Shown one piece after another: positions 1 to 10,219 of a DNA stretch of 64,000 bases; position 1 is the first letter of the stretch, and each line of letters starts with the position of its first letter. The notes under the pieces were generated by a model, which made no database searches, was not told the origin of the DNA, and worked only from the letters and a program-made list of their open reading frames with translations. The stretch is from Kingdonia uniflora. Taxonomy: Eukaryota; Streptophyta; Magnoliopsida; Ranunculales; Circaeasteraceae. The stretch covers positions 868,001 to 932,000 of the forward strand of contig JACGCM010002238.1 of the NCBI GenBank assembly GCA_014058105.1. The letters are read 5' to 3'. Both the position numbers and the translations under genes were made by a program.

Positions 1-521
1 TCATCTACCCACGCCCATAAACCACACCCACCAATTTTACGAGCGTATTGACAGAACCTGCGGTTAGGGTTGAGGCTTGTACGTGAGAGATGAAGATCAT
101 AATTTTCACTGCACCAACAAATAAGGGAATGCATCGTTGGTAGGGAAGTATGTAATGGTTGAGAACTAGAAGCAAATGTACAGGTTATGTAGTATAAGGT
201 TATGACAAGCTATTTATAAAGAAATCAAAATTAACACATAACGATGATACCCTTGGTCACAACAAATGCCATATCTCCGTCTTTAAAGTCGACAGATTCT
301 TGCCTTTACAGAAGATTTGACAAGTCATTTTTAAAGTCAACTTTGATTACGTTTTCAACAAGTTATCTAACCAAAACATCCACGTGGTTCCCGCCACTCT
401 AAACACTAAGCCCTAAACCCTGCCACGCGTGATTCAAAGTCTTAATTCTCCCAAGTATAAAAAATGAAAAAAAACCCTAAACTAAAGCTCTAACCCTCAA
501 CTCTTTAAAACTTCTCAAGAA
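1..521 (+). promoter_or_regulatory. Upstream region of the first coiled-coil gene copy, with G-box, TATA-like and telo-box motifs
   Basis: No coding sequence is seen here. A G-box core CACGTG lies at 381-386. A CCCTAAACCC stretch lies at 411-420, a TATA-like AGTATAAAAAA at about 454-464, and an AAACCCTAAA telo-box at about 472-481, roughly 40 bp before the ATG at 522. Telo-boxes close to start codons are common in plant leaders, often together with growth-linked promoter elements. That these motifs work here is inference from position. The downstream duplicate has an equivalent TATA/telo-box arrangement, so the promoter was probably copied along with the gene. Confidence 0.45.
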
Positions 522-1100
522 ATGTCACACTCCCATTCCACTCGATTTAGCCGTGCCCCTTCCAGTACCCCTCAAGATTGGTTTGAGGCGGTAGGGATTG
601 AGGAAGATTAGGTTGACGAACGTCTATTCACGTTGAATAGAATTTTCCTAATGGAGAAGGATGTCACCGGTGAGATGGCGCAACTGCTGAAAGAACATTA
701 CGAAGAGTTTAAGGAGAAATTAGGAGAACTCGATGAAATGAATGAAGAACTGGATAAAATTATAAAAAAGAAAAAAAAGTGTTCTGAAGGGTTCAAGTTT
801 CATATCCGCTTCTTGGAAGATCAGCTCTGCGCCTTAAAGTTAGACCGAGATGAGCACAAGAAATTATGGGAGGAGTCGGCCTGTAAAATTAGCTGTCTCG
901 AGCAGAAGATCATGGCTATAGAACGTGATCGGAATTCCTCAAGTGAGGAGTTGTCAACATTTGGGTTGTTTCTAGTTTTTTTGTTGTTGTTATTATTGTT
1001 CGAATGTTTCCCTTGTATGAACATTTCTTTTGTTTCGTTTCAGTTTTTTGCTAGGGAAAATCTATCAGATATAAATGATATAAGGGAACCAAACCAATGA
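522..1100 (+). pseudogene. Small coiled-coil protein gene, copy 1 (nonsense codon and lost stop)
   Basis: The ATG at 522 opens a frame that matches the second copy at 1485 almost codon for codon. A TAG at 609-611 interrupts it after 29 codons, where copy 2 has CAG. The same frame then runs on from 633. The middle is charged and heptad-like, rich in Lys, Glu and Leu (for example FHIRFLEDQL and DRDEHKKL), which suggests a coiled coil. The family stop codon has mutated (TTGTGA in copy 2, TTGTCA here), so the frame runs into former 3' UTR and adds a hydrophobic Phe/Leu tail up to a TGA at 1098-1100. I do not recognise the family. A protein starting at 633 is possible, but two independent lesions make a pseudogene more likely. 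Confidence 0.6.
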
Positions 1101-1390
1101 TAAAAACTCCTTCAATAATGGTAGATAAATCTTGAACTTAACAAAACTGGTGATAACATTTGAACAGAGAAATGATATATTATGGCTAAACAATGAGAGG
1201 TCTGGAAAGATATAATGATATATAGCTTAACAACAAATGCAAAATTATCTTTAACATATGACAAATCGATGTGACAAGTAATGATAATTGATTAAACAAC
1301 TCAGTTTAAATACTCATATTACTTATGTGAAGAACAAGAAACGACGACGCCGAACCAAGTAATAATAACTTTTACCATATTCTCTACTCT

Positions 1391-1484
1391 TCCCTTATAA
1401 AAGTTTTAAGTTTAAATAAACTATTCTCAACTCTTCAACTATTCAAACCCTAAACCCTAAATTTTTTTTAACTTCTGAAGAAAA
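1391..1484 (+). promoter_or_regulatory. Core promoter and leader of coiled-coil copy 2 (TATA box, double telo-box)
   Basis: TATAAAAG lies at 1396-1403, and a doubled telo-box (AAACCCTAAACCCTAAA) at 1445-1461 sits just upstream of the ATG at 1485. Spacing and content parallel the leader of copy 1, so the two copies probably came from one duplication that included the promoter. Two repeat units are too few for an interstitial telomere. Confidence 0.5.
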
Positions 1485-1922
1485 ATGTCGTACTCCACTC
1501 AAATTAGCCATGTCTCTTCGAACACTCCATACGATTGGTTTGAGTCGGTAGGGATACAGGAAGATCAGCGTGACCAACGTCTCTACAAACTGAATAGACT
1601 ATGCCTAATGGAGAAGGATGTCTCCGGTAAGAAAGCACAAATGCCTAAAGAGCATTACGAAGACTTTAGAGAGAAATTAGGAGCGTTCGATCATATTTAG
1701 GATGAACTGCATCAAACTATAGCAAAGAGAGATCAGGGTTTTGAAGAGTTCAAGTTCCATATGCGCTTCTTGGAAGATCAGCTCTACGCCGTAAAGTTGG
1801 ACCGGGATGAGCACAAGAAACTGTGCGAAGAGTCGGCTTCTAAGATTAGTTGTCTCGAGCAGAAGATCCAGACTTTGGAGCGTGATCTGAAATGCACGGA
1901 ACGTGTTCAGGAGGAGTTGTGA
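1485..1922 (+). pseudogene. Small coiled-coil protein gene, copy 2 (internal TAG)
   Basis: The frame runs from the ATG at 1485 to a TGA at 1920-1922, 145 codons. It is interrupted only by a TAG at 1698-1700, after residue 71. Copy 1 is open at the equivalent place. N-terminal hallmarks shared with copy 1 are a DWFE-(A/S)-VGI motif and LMEKDV; the C-terminal half repeats FLEDQL, KLDRDEHKKL and ISCLEQKI, a coiled-coil pattern. No known domain is recognised. The ancestral protein was probably about 145 residues. Because the two copies carry stops at different places, each stop is a separate event. The copies lie next to a MULE and may be passengers or unrelated; the sequence does not decide. Confidence 0.6.
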
Positions 1923-2469
1923 ACATTTGTTTTTTTGGTATTTAGTTTGTTCATTTTTTGTGGTAACTAGTACTTTGCCTTTGTATGAATGAATAAATTT
2001 TTTGTTTGGTGCTATTTCGTTTGTTTTTTGTTGTTTAGTAGTGGTTTATGTTTGGTATGTGGCAAACAAAACAATCGCAGTTCTGTAAGAAAATAATGAT
2101 GATATAGGAGGGTCAAGTTTAATGATGAAATTAACAAAACTGAAGATAAAAATTCAACAGACAATGAAAAATTCTTTGAGAATAAATGACAGTTCTTAAT
2201 AAAATAATAATATCATGGAAACACACAAATGAGAAAGTATTCATACACAAATGACACTTCAGAAGCAAACAATGAGATCATACAAACAAACTAATGATAT
2301 ATTCTACGTGTACAAATGACAGTTCGGTGCTAAATAATTATACAATAGAGAAAGACAAATGAGAATTTTTTTGTTAACATATGACAGTTACATTTAGACA
2401 AATGATAAATTTTCTAGCACTGACGATAAAGATCATCCAAACAAATGATACATAGAGTACCCAAAATCA
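1923..2469. other. Non-coding stretch between coiled-coil copy 2 and the MULE, AAATGA-rich
   Basis: This stretch is AT-rich with no coding potential. From about 2090 it is filled with short recurring motifs of the form (A)CAAATGA(C/T/G)A every 20-40 bases, the same motif that fills the MULE introns. It probably holds the 3' non-coding part or subterminal region of the MULE. I could not define a terminal inverted repeat or target duplication here. Confidence 0.4.
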
Positions 2470-5400
2470 TCAATGCAAACTGATTGCAACATCTTCATCT
2501 GGGATGACAGGTAGCCCAGTGTTCATTGTAAAAGACGGTGCCATTGTCGGACGTGTATTGTCATCGGATGGGATTGGCAGAAGCTTAGAAGAACGACAAT
2601 TGTGTCTATTTTTTCGACACCTACTGCAAAATCTTAGTTTGGTAACAAGACCAGACATTTTTTCCCTTCTCTTCCTTTGTGTGCGAGGACGACAGGCTCG
2701 AACTGTTGGAATAGAAGCACGAATACGTGGATCAGTTTTAAAATTTTTCCACTGCTCAATTCCTCTTATAGGAATCCATATAGATTCATAAACAGCCTTG
2801 TATATATTATTTATGTAGTACTCAGAGACACGTGTAGTTTGATCAACATTAACAAGACCCATAACGCGTACTCCGTGTTCACAAGGTATACCCATCGTTT
2901 GCCACCAATGACAAGAGCAAGTACCATCTTCAATATTTACAGAATCGGTCCTGCCATAACTAGTCATCTAAAAATGGTGACGTGATGTACAAGCCCTGCA
3001 GGTTAGTGAATCTGTAACAAACTTTTTGTTCTCACAATGATCCATAGCCCATGGCGTTAAGCGAGCTTGACTCTTCTCTGCTTCCTCCCTATACGTGTAG
3101 GACATTTCCGAACAGATTCTACACAATTCCTCAATAAACACATGGATAGGGAGATCTCTTACTTTCAAAATAACGTTATTCCAACTCTCGACATGATTTG
3201 TGTAAGCGACTCCGTATCTGAAAAAATGACAAACCATAGAAGCAAAATGCCAAATGAGCGTATACCGATGACAAATGAGATCATACAACTGTAAAAGGAA
3301 TAATAAAGAAATAATGAGAAATAATGGCAAAAAAATGACAAATAAGAATGTAAATAGAGTTACAATGACTATTGTTCATATAACAAATGATTAATTGTGC
3401 AATACAGAGTGACAACGTACGTACCTACTCATTGGAATGTATAGATTAGACCATGTTTCCTTGGGAATACCTAGTATCTATTGGAGACCCACTAGATCTG
3501 TATTCCAGATAGCATTCATGTGTTTATCAAAATCAATGCTGGTTAGGGCCTCTGCTGCCATTCTAAATGCGATCATCGTGCTTTTGAGGGTAGTTTTAAT
3601 GTTGTTAGTTATGTGGAAGGCGCAAAACGTATGGATTGCAAATGGAAAAACCTTGGGTACAACATTAATAATTTTGGGGTTCTTATCAGAGATGACGACG
3701 AATCTAGTGTCATAACCGTGAAAATTAGACCCAAACATCTCCAGGAAGTATGTCCAACTTTCGGTGGTCCCCGAGTCTGTTATCAAAAATGCAAGTGGAA
3801 AAATATGATTACTTGGGTCAATGGCGATGGCTGCTAGTAGAGTCCCACGATATCTCCCTTTTAAAAAAGTTTTCTCAATCACAACAACTAGTCTCAATAG
3901 TTTATAAGTTTTTTTTGGGAGGACCAAAACACCAAAAACACCTTGTGAATCCATTATCCTTACAACTCGTAGTTTGTATGTCAAATACAAAATCTGAGTA
4001 AACCAACCTCACTTCTGCAAAGTAGCTCGTAAGTAGTTGGTATGCGTGCTGAAAGCTGCCTCGCATCTGAAATAATTACATAGATCAAATGAAATTGTGG
4101 AGCAGACAAATGATAAACAATATTTTACAAATGACTTGTATGGCAAGTACATATGAGAATAAATAATAAAAAAGGTTGTACAAATGACTTTTATGGGAGA
4201 ATAAATGACATATAAAGTGATAATACCTCAGTATGGGCTTTTTCTTTTGTATGCCAGGCAAGATTGTTTGTTACATCAATATTGTGATGAATTTGCATAT
4301 CATCAATAATTCTGGAAGGTTTGTAGTTTGGGCCTTTTCGCAGTTTTTGCTTGATTATAGAAGCAACTCATCTACTAGACGCTGCCTTATACGCGTTTTC
4401 ACCTTCAGTTTCTACTCGGATGCAAGTATGTACGGAGCAATAAGTACTTACTCTAAATATAGCAGAACCGACCAACCTTGTCGCATAAATCTGCCAATAA
4501 CATTTATGACCTTTGCAACGTACCACGATTTTATATTCGTTGCTCAGAACGTGTTCGAGATTGAACTTGTTTACAACTGCATAAGCTCTTATGTGATTCT
4601 TGAGTTCAATCCTATCTCGATATAGATCACTAATGTTAAACTCTTTACTGAAGTCATATGGATCCTCTGTGTACGCAGCAGATTTGAACCAAAAATCCAG
4701 GAGATCTTTCACCTGTTCGGGCTGTGGCTCATACTGAAACTTAGCTAAATAAATGAGAAATATTCAACTTAGCATGATAGAAATTGAATAAGAAATGATA
4801 AAACAGAGCACACAAATGACAAATTCTGCAAACTTACCTGAAGTTTCAGTTTGTCCAATGATAGGTTCGGGTTCAATTGAAAGAGGAACATTAGTTAACA
4901 TAAGTTCATTTGAAGGAGAAACATTAGTTAATACAGGTTAATTTGAGAGATGAATACTTAATTGAGGAATAAAAGGTTCATTTGAGAGGGGAACATTAGT
5001 AGGTATAGTTTGAAAAGGTTTATTTGATTGAGGAACATTAGTTAACACAGGTTCATTTGAGGGAGGAACATCAGTACGGATAGTTTCGAAAGAATCATTT
5101 TCATCATCCACAAAAGGTCCAAACCTGCGCGGATCAAGCCCTCTGCCGTTTGTTTCAGGGTAACCCCTGTATTCAGGTTCAGGATCAGGAAATGAGTTAT
5201 GCCGCAAAGGTCCCCTCACTTTGGTGGTGAACAAGCCTCTTCCTGAACCAGTATCTTTGGTGGTGGACAACCCTTTACCCGAAGAACAAAAATCAGAAAT
5301 AAAGTTCTGGGAGTTCTGGGAAGGTACCCTAAGGTCATTAACAATCCATATGTGAAAGGGTGTGTCGGGATTGGTTTTATGCATATTGATTATTACGATA

Positions 5401-5687
5401 AAGTCATGGACTGATGAAATTGCGCATGCACAACCATGAACGAAGTTGTACAACTTACAGTCCTCACGACGAATTTCGCTTATTTCTTCAAGGAGTATAA
5501 CAAAATCTTCGTATGACGAGTGCGCTCTTAGTGAGGTAAGTTCTATACTTCCTCCAACATAAGTAACGATTGATTCGATCTTTGGAGGTACGATATCCCC
5601 ACCAAAATGAACAATGGTATAAAGCTTAACTCTATTCATCCCTAAAACAAATGATATAAATAAACAATTTTGGTGATAAAGTACCAA
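2470..5687 (-). pseudogene. MULE (MuDR-type) transposase, decayed, four or more exons
   Basis: In transcription order the pieces are: an N-terminal exon (5687-4838; likely ATG near the MNRVKLYTIVHF segment), a MuDR N-terminal domain (4744-4227, with the FNISDLYRDRIELKNHIRAY segment), the MULE transposase core (4066-3425, with LKGRYRGTLLAAIAID and HTFCAFHITNN), and a C-terminal exon (3217-2470) with a SWIM zinc finger (CSCHWWQTMGIPCEHG) and a Cys/His-rich tail. GT-AG introns fit at about 4745-4837, 4067-4226 and 3218-3424. Lesions: a frameshift between the two halves of the core; DGTFLKG replaced by EKTFLKG, which changes the first catalytic aspartate; a stop after LVGLQ near 3478; and a stop at 2968-2970. 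It would have cut and pasted MULE DNA in the nucleus but is now probably inactive. Confidence 0.82.
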
Positions 5688-6240
5688 AAATCAAATAAGA
5701 AAAATAATATAAAACTGAACTTCAGCAATCCCTCAAACAAATTATAGGAATACCAAAATAAATGATATCAATGAATAATTTCGGTGATATAGTAAAAGAA
5801 GACAGATGATTAAAAAGTCGAAGAAAAATGATTATGTACGAATTTTATCATCTTGCATAACATATTTTCTTAAGATAAATGGGACAAATCATGATGCGGA
5901 TACACAGTTAGAGATGATGGATACAGAATTAGAAATGATATTTACTGAAATGATTATTTTAACGGTCGGAGAGAAGGATAACAACGGTCTTTGGCAACGA
6001 GAATAACATATGATAGCAGCGATCTTTTCCTCCCAATAACCTCTGTGTGAGAACTTTAGCGAATGCAGAACGATAGTTGAAAGACTTGGCACATGAAGGA
6101 GACAAACAGTACATCAAGGAGAATCTGCTTAGATTTTTGTAGAAGCTTTGTTGTTGAAGAAGAAGAATAAGAAGAAAAGTTTTGATTTTTAAGGTTAGTA
6201 GTGTATTATGGGGGGAATCTTCCCTCTTATTACTGTTCTG

Positions 6241-6445
6241 ATTACTGTAGCAGATTAGACTACTCAACAACTCCAGTGGCATAGTTTCTCATTTTTTTAT
6301 GTATTATTTATCATTTGTTATGCGAGAACTTTGTCATTTGATATGTATATCTTTGTAATTGTTTTGGTATAACTTTGTCATTTGTTGAGTAATCTTGTGA
6401 GTAGGTAATTTTATTACTGTAGCATATTAGACTACGCATCAACAT
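6241..6445. repeat. Pair of roughly 30-bp direct repeats beyond the 5' end of the MULE
   Basis: The segment at 6241-6270 (ATTACTGTAGCAGATTAGAC and onward) recurs at 6413-6445 with a few substitutions. The inverted AAATGA motifs lie between the two copies. It may mark the outer boundary of the MULE or a small local duplication. No matching inverted copy was found on the far side. Confidence 0.5.
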
Positions 6446-6459
6446 TTAATGTTTGAGAA

Positions 6460-7491
6460 TAGGGTGGCAGCTAGGGGATAGTAGGTGAGACCATTATCGA
6501 TTTGTTAATTTTAGTATCGATTTTGGAAAAGGCTTGCCAAAGTATCGATTTTGTAAAGATGGCAAAAACTAGTATTTATTCTCATAATTTCCGGTAGAAA
6601 AAACCAGACTTTACTTTTGTATTTAAAAGGCAACAACTTCTTCTTTTTCTTTTTTGTATTCAATTTTCCAACTAGATCCCTTTAGGGCTCGTGCAAACCA
6701 CAGAGGAGCGGGGCTAAGCGACATAAGGCCGGGCTCGGTACCAACCTCGAAGCCCGTCAATCTCCCAACTAGATCTCGTGCAATAGCAACCTCGAAGCCC
6801 ACAAGAGAATCCAACGACTTGTGGGGAGAGTGAATCCAATTTAAAAGCCTACAACTTGTGAGGAGAATACTTTTTGATCTTCCTCTTATCATTTCTACAA
6901 GGTCAGCTAAAATTCTCAATTTATTTTCTTTTCTAGATTATAGATATCTTCGTTGCTCTCTCTCATAAAGGAGAGGTAAACATGTTCTTGAGTGGGTTTG
7001 GTTTAACTTTGAGATTTGAAGTCTTGAAATTCAGGACCAAAAGAAGGGAAAATATGAGTTTTTGGTTTAACTTTAAGATAACCCAAAATGTTTTCTTTCT
7101 TTTTAATCAGAGTTTATAGTCCTTGCACCTTATCATCCTGGGTTCTAATATGTTAAGTTCTCAAATATCTGGAATATTGTAAAAAATTAAAAATATTTTT
7201 TAGAGTCATATTTTGTGTTAGTTATCAGATATCTTGAATTTTTTGATAGAGAAGAGGAACTGGTTGTTGTTGAATATGTTGGGTTTTATTTTTATTGATT
7301 AATCTATGTTTTCAGTTGATGAGTTTTTTTATTATTTCTTATTCCCCAGTGAATTTGTAGTAGGTGCTGAATTGATATTTTTCTTTCAGGGATTCATAGA
7401 ATAACATAAACACAGATCTTATATATGTAATTTATCTCGGAAGATAAGGCCGTCGACATATGTAATTTATTTCATCTTCAAGCAAGTTCCT
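6460..7491 (+). promoter_or_regulatory. Upstream region and probable leader of the F-box/kelch gene
   Basis: No gene is seen in this kilobase. A pyrimidine-rich stretch at about 6640-6665 and CT-rich sequence near 6950-6970 resemble a plant 5' leader. A GAGAG|GTAAAC donor-like site near 6975 and a CTTTCAG acceptor-like site near 7390 could bound a 5' UTR intron. This is suggestive only. A short direct repeat, ACCTCGAAGCCC, occurs near 6743 and 6789. Confidence 0.3.
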
Positions 7492-10219
7492 ATGCAGCGT
7501 GTTCGAGTTTCGTCCTACCATGCTCCAGTACAAAGGTTGGGAGATCCTCAGATGACACTATTGCCCATGTTTAGATTGGCGGCAGCTCAATCCTCATTTT
7601 CGGGGGAACATGGAGGAAAACCTTTAATTCCAGGCCTTCCCGATGATATTGCCCTTAATTGCCTTCTTCAATTGCCAGTGGAGAGTCACCCGGCTTGTAG
7701 AGCTGTCTGCAAGCGATGGAATATGTTGTTAGGAACTAAGGAAAGGTTCTTTAGCCGAAGGAAGGAGTTGGGGTTTCGCGATCCATGGCTCTTTGTCACT
7801 GCCTTTCACAAATGCACTGAAAAGATCCAGTGGCAGGTATGGTTCACTTCAAAGTTTCTTCAATATTTCTGATAATATATTAAACTTTTATATTGAAAAA
7901 TGGACTATCGTTCAGTATCTGTGGTGGATATATCGGGTCGAAAATGTCGATATTATCCGACAATATTTGCTTTGGGATGAGCTATTCTGACATGCTTATG
8001 GTTGAATACATTTGACACTCTTTATCAGTCACATAAAGATTATTTTAATCTTTATAAGAGATTTTTTTCTTTATGGAAATAAAATTGATACCATTAAGAT
8101 CATTCTCACAATGTAAACAAGTCATTCCAACAATTTTATCAACATTGTAAAAGAATTACAAATATGAATGATTGTACCCGTTTTAAGTTATCCATTTTAT
8201 TCAAAATAAAAATAATAACTGAAGTTATGATGTTGAAAGTGTCGTAATAACCTTGTAATTTGCGGGGCCTATGTATGCCCATCGACATATACGTCATTAA
8301 AATGCGTGTGAAAGTATCCTCTATAATAGTATTAACCAACATCTAAACTAAAATATGATATGTGATATTCTTTTCTTCTTTTTTGCAAAAGGTACGCAAT
8401 TTATTTTGAAAAGGGAAGAGATACAATCTAGATAGGAGCTAGAGTAGACAATTTCTACACTTGGCAAGAAGAAAGAAACTGTAAAAAGGAATCCATCTAG
8501 CAGAACCTGTAATAATTAGGTTTGAAATGCACTTCTATTCTTTTCAGAAAGTGTGGTCTTTCCTCACACCACTCTCCATAGAGTTAGCCCTAACTCTATG
8601 TGCACGGTCATCTACACTAAAATTCACCTCTCTCCATGAATGCTGCACTCAGATCTTCAACTTGCTTTGTAAATTCTTCCACTTTGCATGCATTTGCCAA
8701 GGAATCTCATCTTTTCTGTAAGCTTGAGCAGCAGCTTTTGAGTCAGTCACTATAACCAGTCTCCACCATCTCTTTGTAAATGCTATTTTTGCAGCAGCCA
8801 AAGTGGCTTTACATTCAGCCCGTTAAGAAGTTGTGTAGCCAATGTTTTGAACCTGTACTCCTTTAAATGTGCCTGCATCATCCCTAAACACCACCCCATA
8901 ACCCCCTTGGCCTGGATTACCCCTGCAAGAGCCATCACAATTTGCTTTTAAGTCATCACTATTCACTATGGCAGACTCCATTAGCAGCTTTTGATTTGTT
9001 GTTGTTTGCCTATTTTGCATTAATTCCCAGAACTGATATTATTTTCAAAACCTGAGCTGTTTTAACCTCCTTTGAATGGCCAGCAGCTTCTCTCGCCTGT
9101 ATTCGAATTTTAATCTTCCCTGCAGCATAGCTTTCCACCTTCTCATCATGCCTGATTTATTTCCTGTGTGCCAGATATAGCTTAGGATAGACATAGCAAT
9201 GTTAATCCACATATCTTGTATATTGAAGCTCGTGGAGTTGACCAATTTAAAGACATTTGTAAAATTCCAGTCAGCAAGAGTCATGCCAAATACATCAAAA
9301 GCCCTAAACTGCAAATTCTGAGCAAAATTGACCGATGAATCATTCGATGTTTGATCCTTGGTGACAGGTCCTTGATCTTACTCGTTATACATGGCACACT
9401 ATTCCACCAATGCCATGCAAGGAGCCGATTCCCCCTCGTGGGTTTATGTGTGTTTCCATGCCTAACGAGGGTAACCTACTGGTTCTTGGTGGTGTAGTGC
9501 CTAATAGAGATTCTCCACTAAACCTGGTCCTAAAGTATGAGATTTACAAAAATCGCTGGAGTGTTATGAGCCCGATGATAACAGCAAGATCATTCTTTGG
9601 TAGTGGTGTGATTAATGGGCTGGTTTATGCGGTGGGTGGGAACAGTGCAGACTTGTATGAACTTGACTTGGCAGAGGTACTTGACCCCGTTAAGTGGTAC
9701 TGGCATCCCATTGCAAGAATGGGCACCAACATTGCTGCTTACGATGCAGCAGTTCTTAATGGGAAGCTTTTTGTCACGGAAGGTTGGCTGTGGCCTTTCA
9801 TGTTCTCTCCTAGAGGTCAGGTTTACGACCCTAAATCTAACAATTGGGAAGTCATGTCTGTTGGGATGAGAGAAGGTTGGACAGGTTCCAGTGTGGTGAT
9901 CGATGGGAACTTGTTTGTAGTTTCTGACCATGAGAGAATGAAGTTGAAGGTTTACGATGCTAAAACCGATTCTTGGGTTGCCGTATCAGGCTCTCCGGTG
10001 CCACACCAGATATGCAAGCCTTTCTCTGTGAGCTCTAATGGTTCAACTATATATATTGTCGGTTCCGATCTCCATGTTGCAATTGGTCAATTGAAGAAAC
10101 TGAACTGTAAGTGTGATTTCCATCAAGTACCAGCTTACTTTGTTCGATGGGAAGTGGTGGATGTGCCAGAAACATTTTATGACTTAACGCCCTCAAATTC
10201 TCAGGTACTGTTTGCGTAA
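7492..10219 (+). CDS. F-box/kelch-repeat protein, At1g30090 type (two exons)
   Basis: Exons are 7492-7836 and 9368-10219, joined in phase 0 at CAG|GTATGG and GACAG|GTC, giving 398 residues and matching the family's usual length. The start MQRVRVSS and the end SNSQVLFA agree with the Arabidopsis At1g30090 protein as I know it. The F-box spans about residues 45-88 (LIPGLPDDIALNCLLQLP, then CRAVCKRW). Kelch-type repeats follow from about residue 110 to 370, with Gly-Gly turns such as LLVLGG and VYAVGG. F-box proteins of this kind bind SKP1 and place substrates on a CUL1 SCF ubiquitin ligase; the substrate is not known. There are no internal stops or frameshifts. The gene converges on CUL4 downstream. 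The one coding intron contains a LINE fragment. Confidence 0.9.
8375..9330 (-). mobile_element. 3' fragment of an L1-type LINE (RNase H domain) in the F-box gene intron
   Basis: The minus strand reads a LINE C-terminus: a linker (9314-9045), then an RNase H domain from about 9020 down to about 8660. It has ANCDGSCRGNPGQGGYG, then AECKA and VTDSKAAAQA, so the D-E-D catalytic residues are still recognisable. A stop codon at 8821-8823 splits the domain. The 3' end near 8375 runs into an A-rich tail on the minus strand. The reverse transcriptase and upstream parts are missing, so this is a 5'-truncated insertion. It lies opposite in sense to the host gene and ends only about 40 bp before the splice acceptor at 9367. 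No target duplication was identified. Confidence 0.75.

Larger units (their letters stand above)
1080..6400. repeat. Dispersed AAATGA motif array in and around the MULE
   Basis: Copies of ACAAATGA and variants (AAATGATAA, AAATGACA, AAATGAGA) recur throughout the non-coding parts: 1080-1300, 2090-2460, 3240-3400, 4080-4210, 4740-4820 and 5640-5810. They are nearly all in the same orientation on the plus strand. At 6295-6390 the motif appears inverted (TCATTTGT, GTCATTTG). They are largely absent from the exons. Spacing is irregular, so this is neither a satellite nor a CRISPR array. It looks like subterminal or intronic motif enrichment belonging to the element. A role as protein-binding sites is inference. 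Confidence 0.5.

Noticed and set aside
1445..1461. Interstitial telomere repeat
   Set aside because: Only two AAACCCT units; better explained as a telo-box promoter motif.
522..1922. Programmed UAG readthrough in the coiled-coil copies
   Set aside because: The stops are at unrelated positions and lack a known readthrough context; independent pseudogenisation is simpler.
1080..5810. CRISPR-like or satellite array
   Set aside because: Motif spacing is irregular, there are no conserved repeats longer than about 10 bp, and the host is a plant.
6623..6919. Minus-strand 98-codon frame upstream of the F-box gene
   Set aside because: No domain; it lies in the probable leader/promoter of the F-box gene on the opposite strand.
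7793..7990. Short frame after F-box exon 1
   Set aside because: It is the exon read in another frame plus intron; the splice at 7836/9368 restores the known protein.
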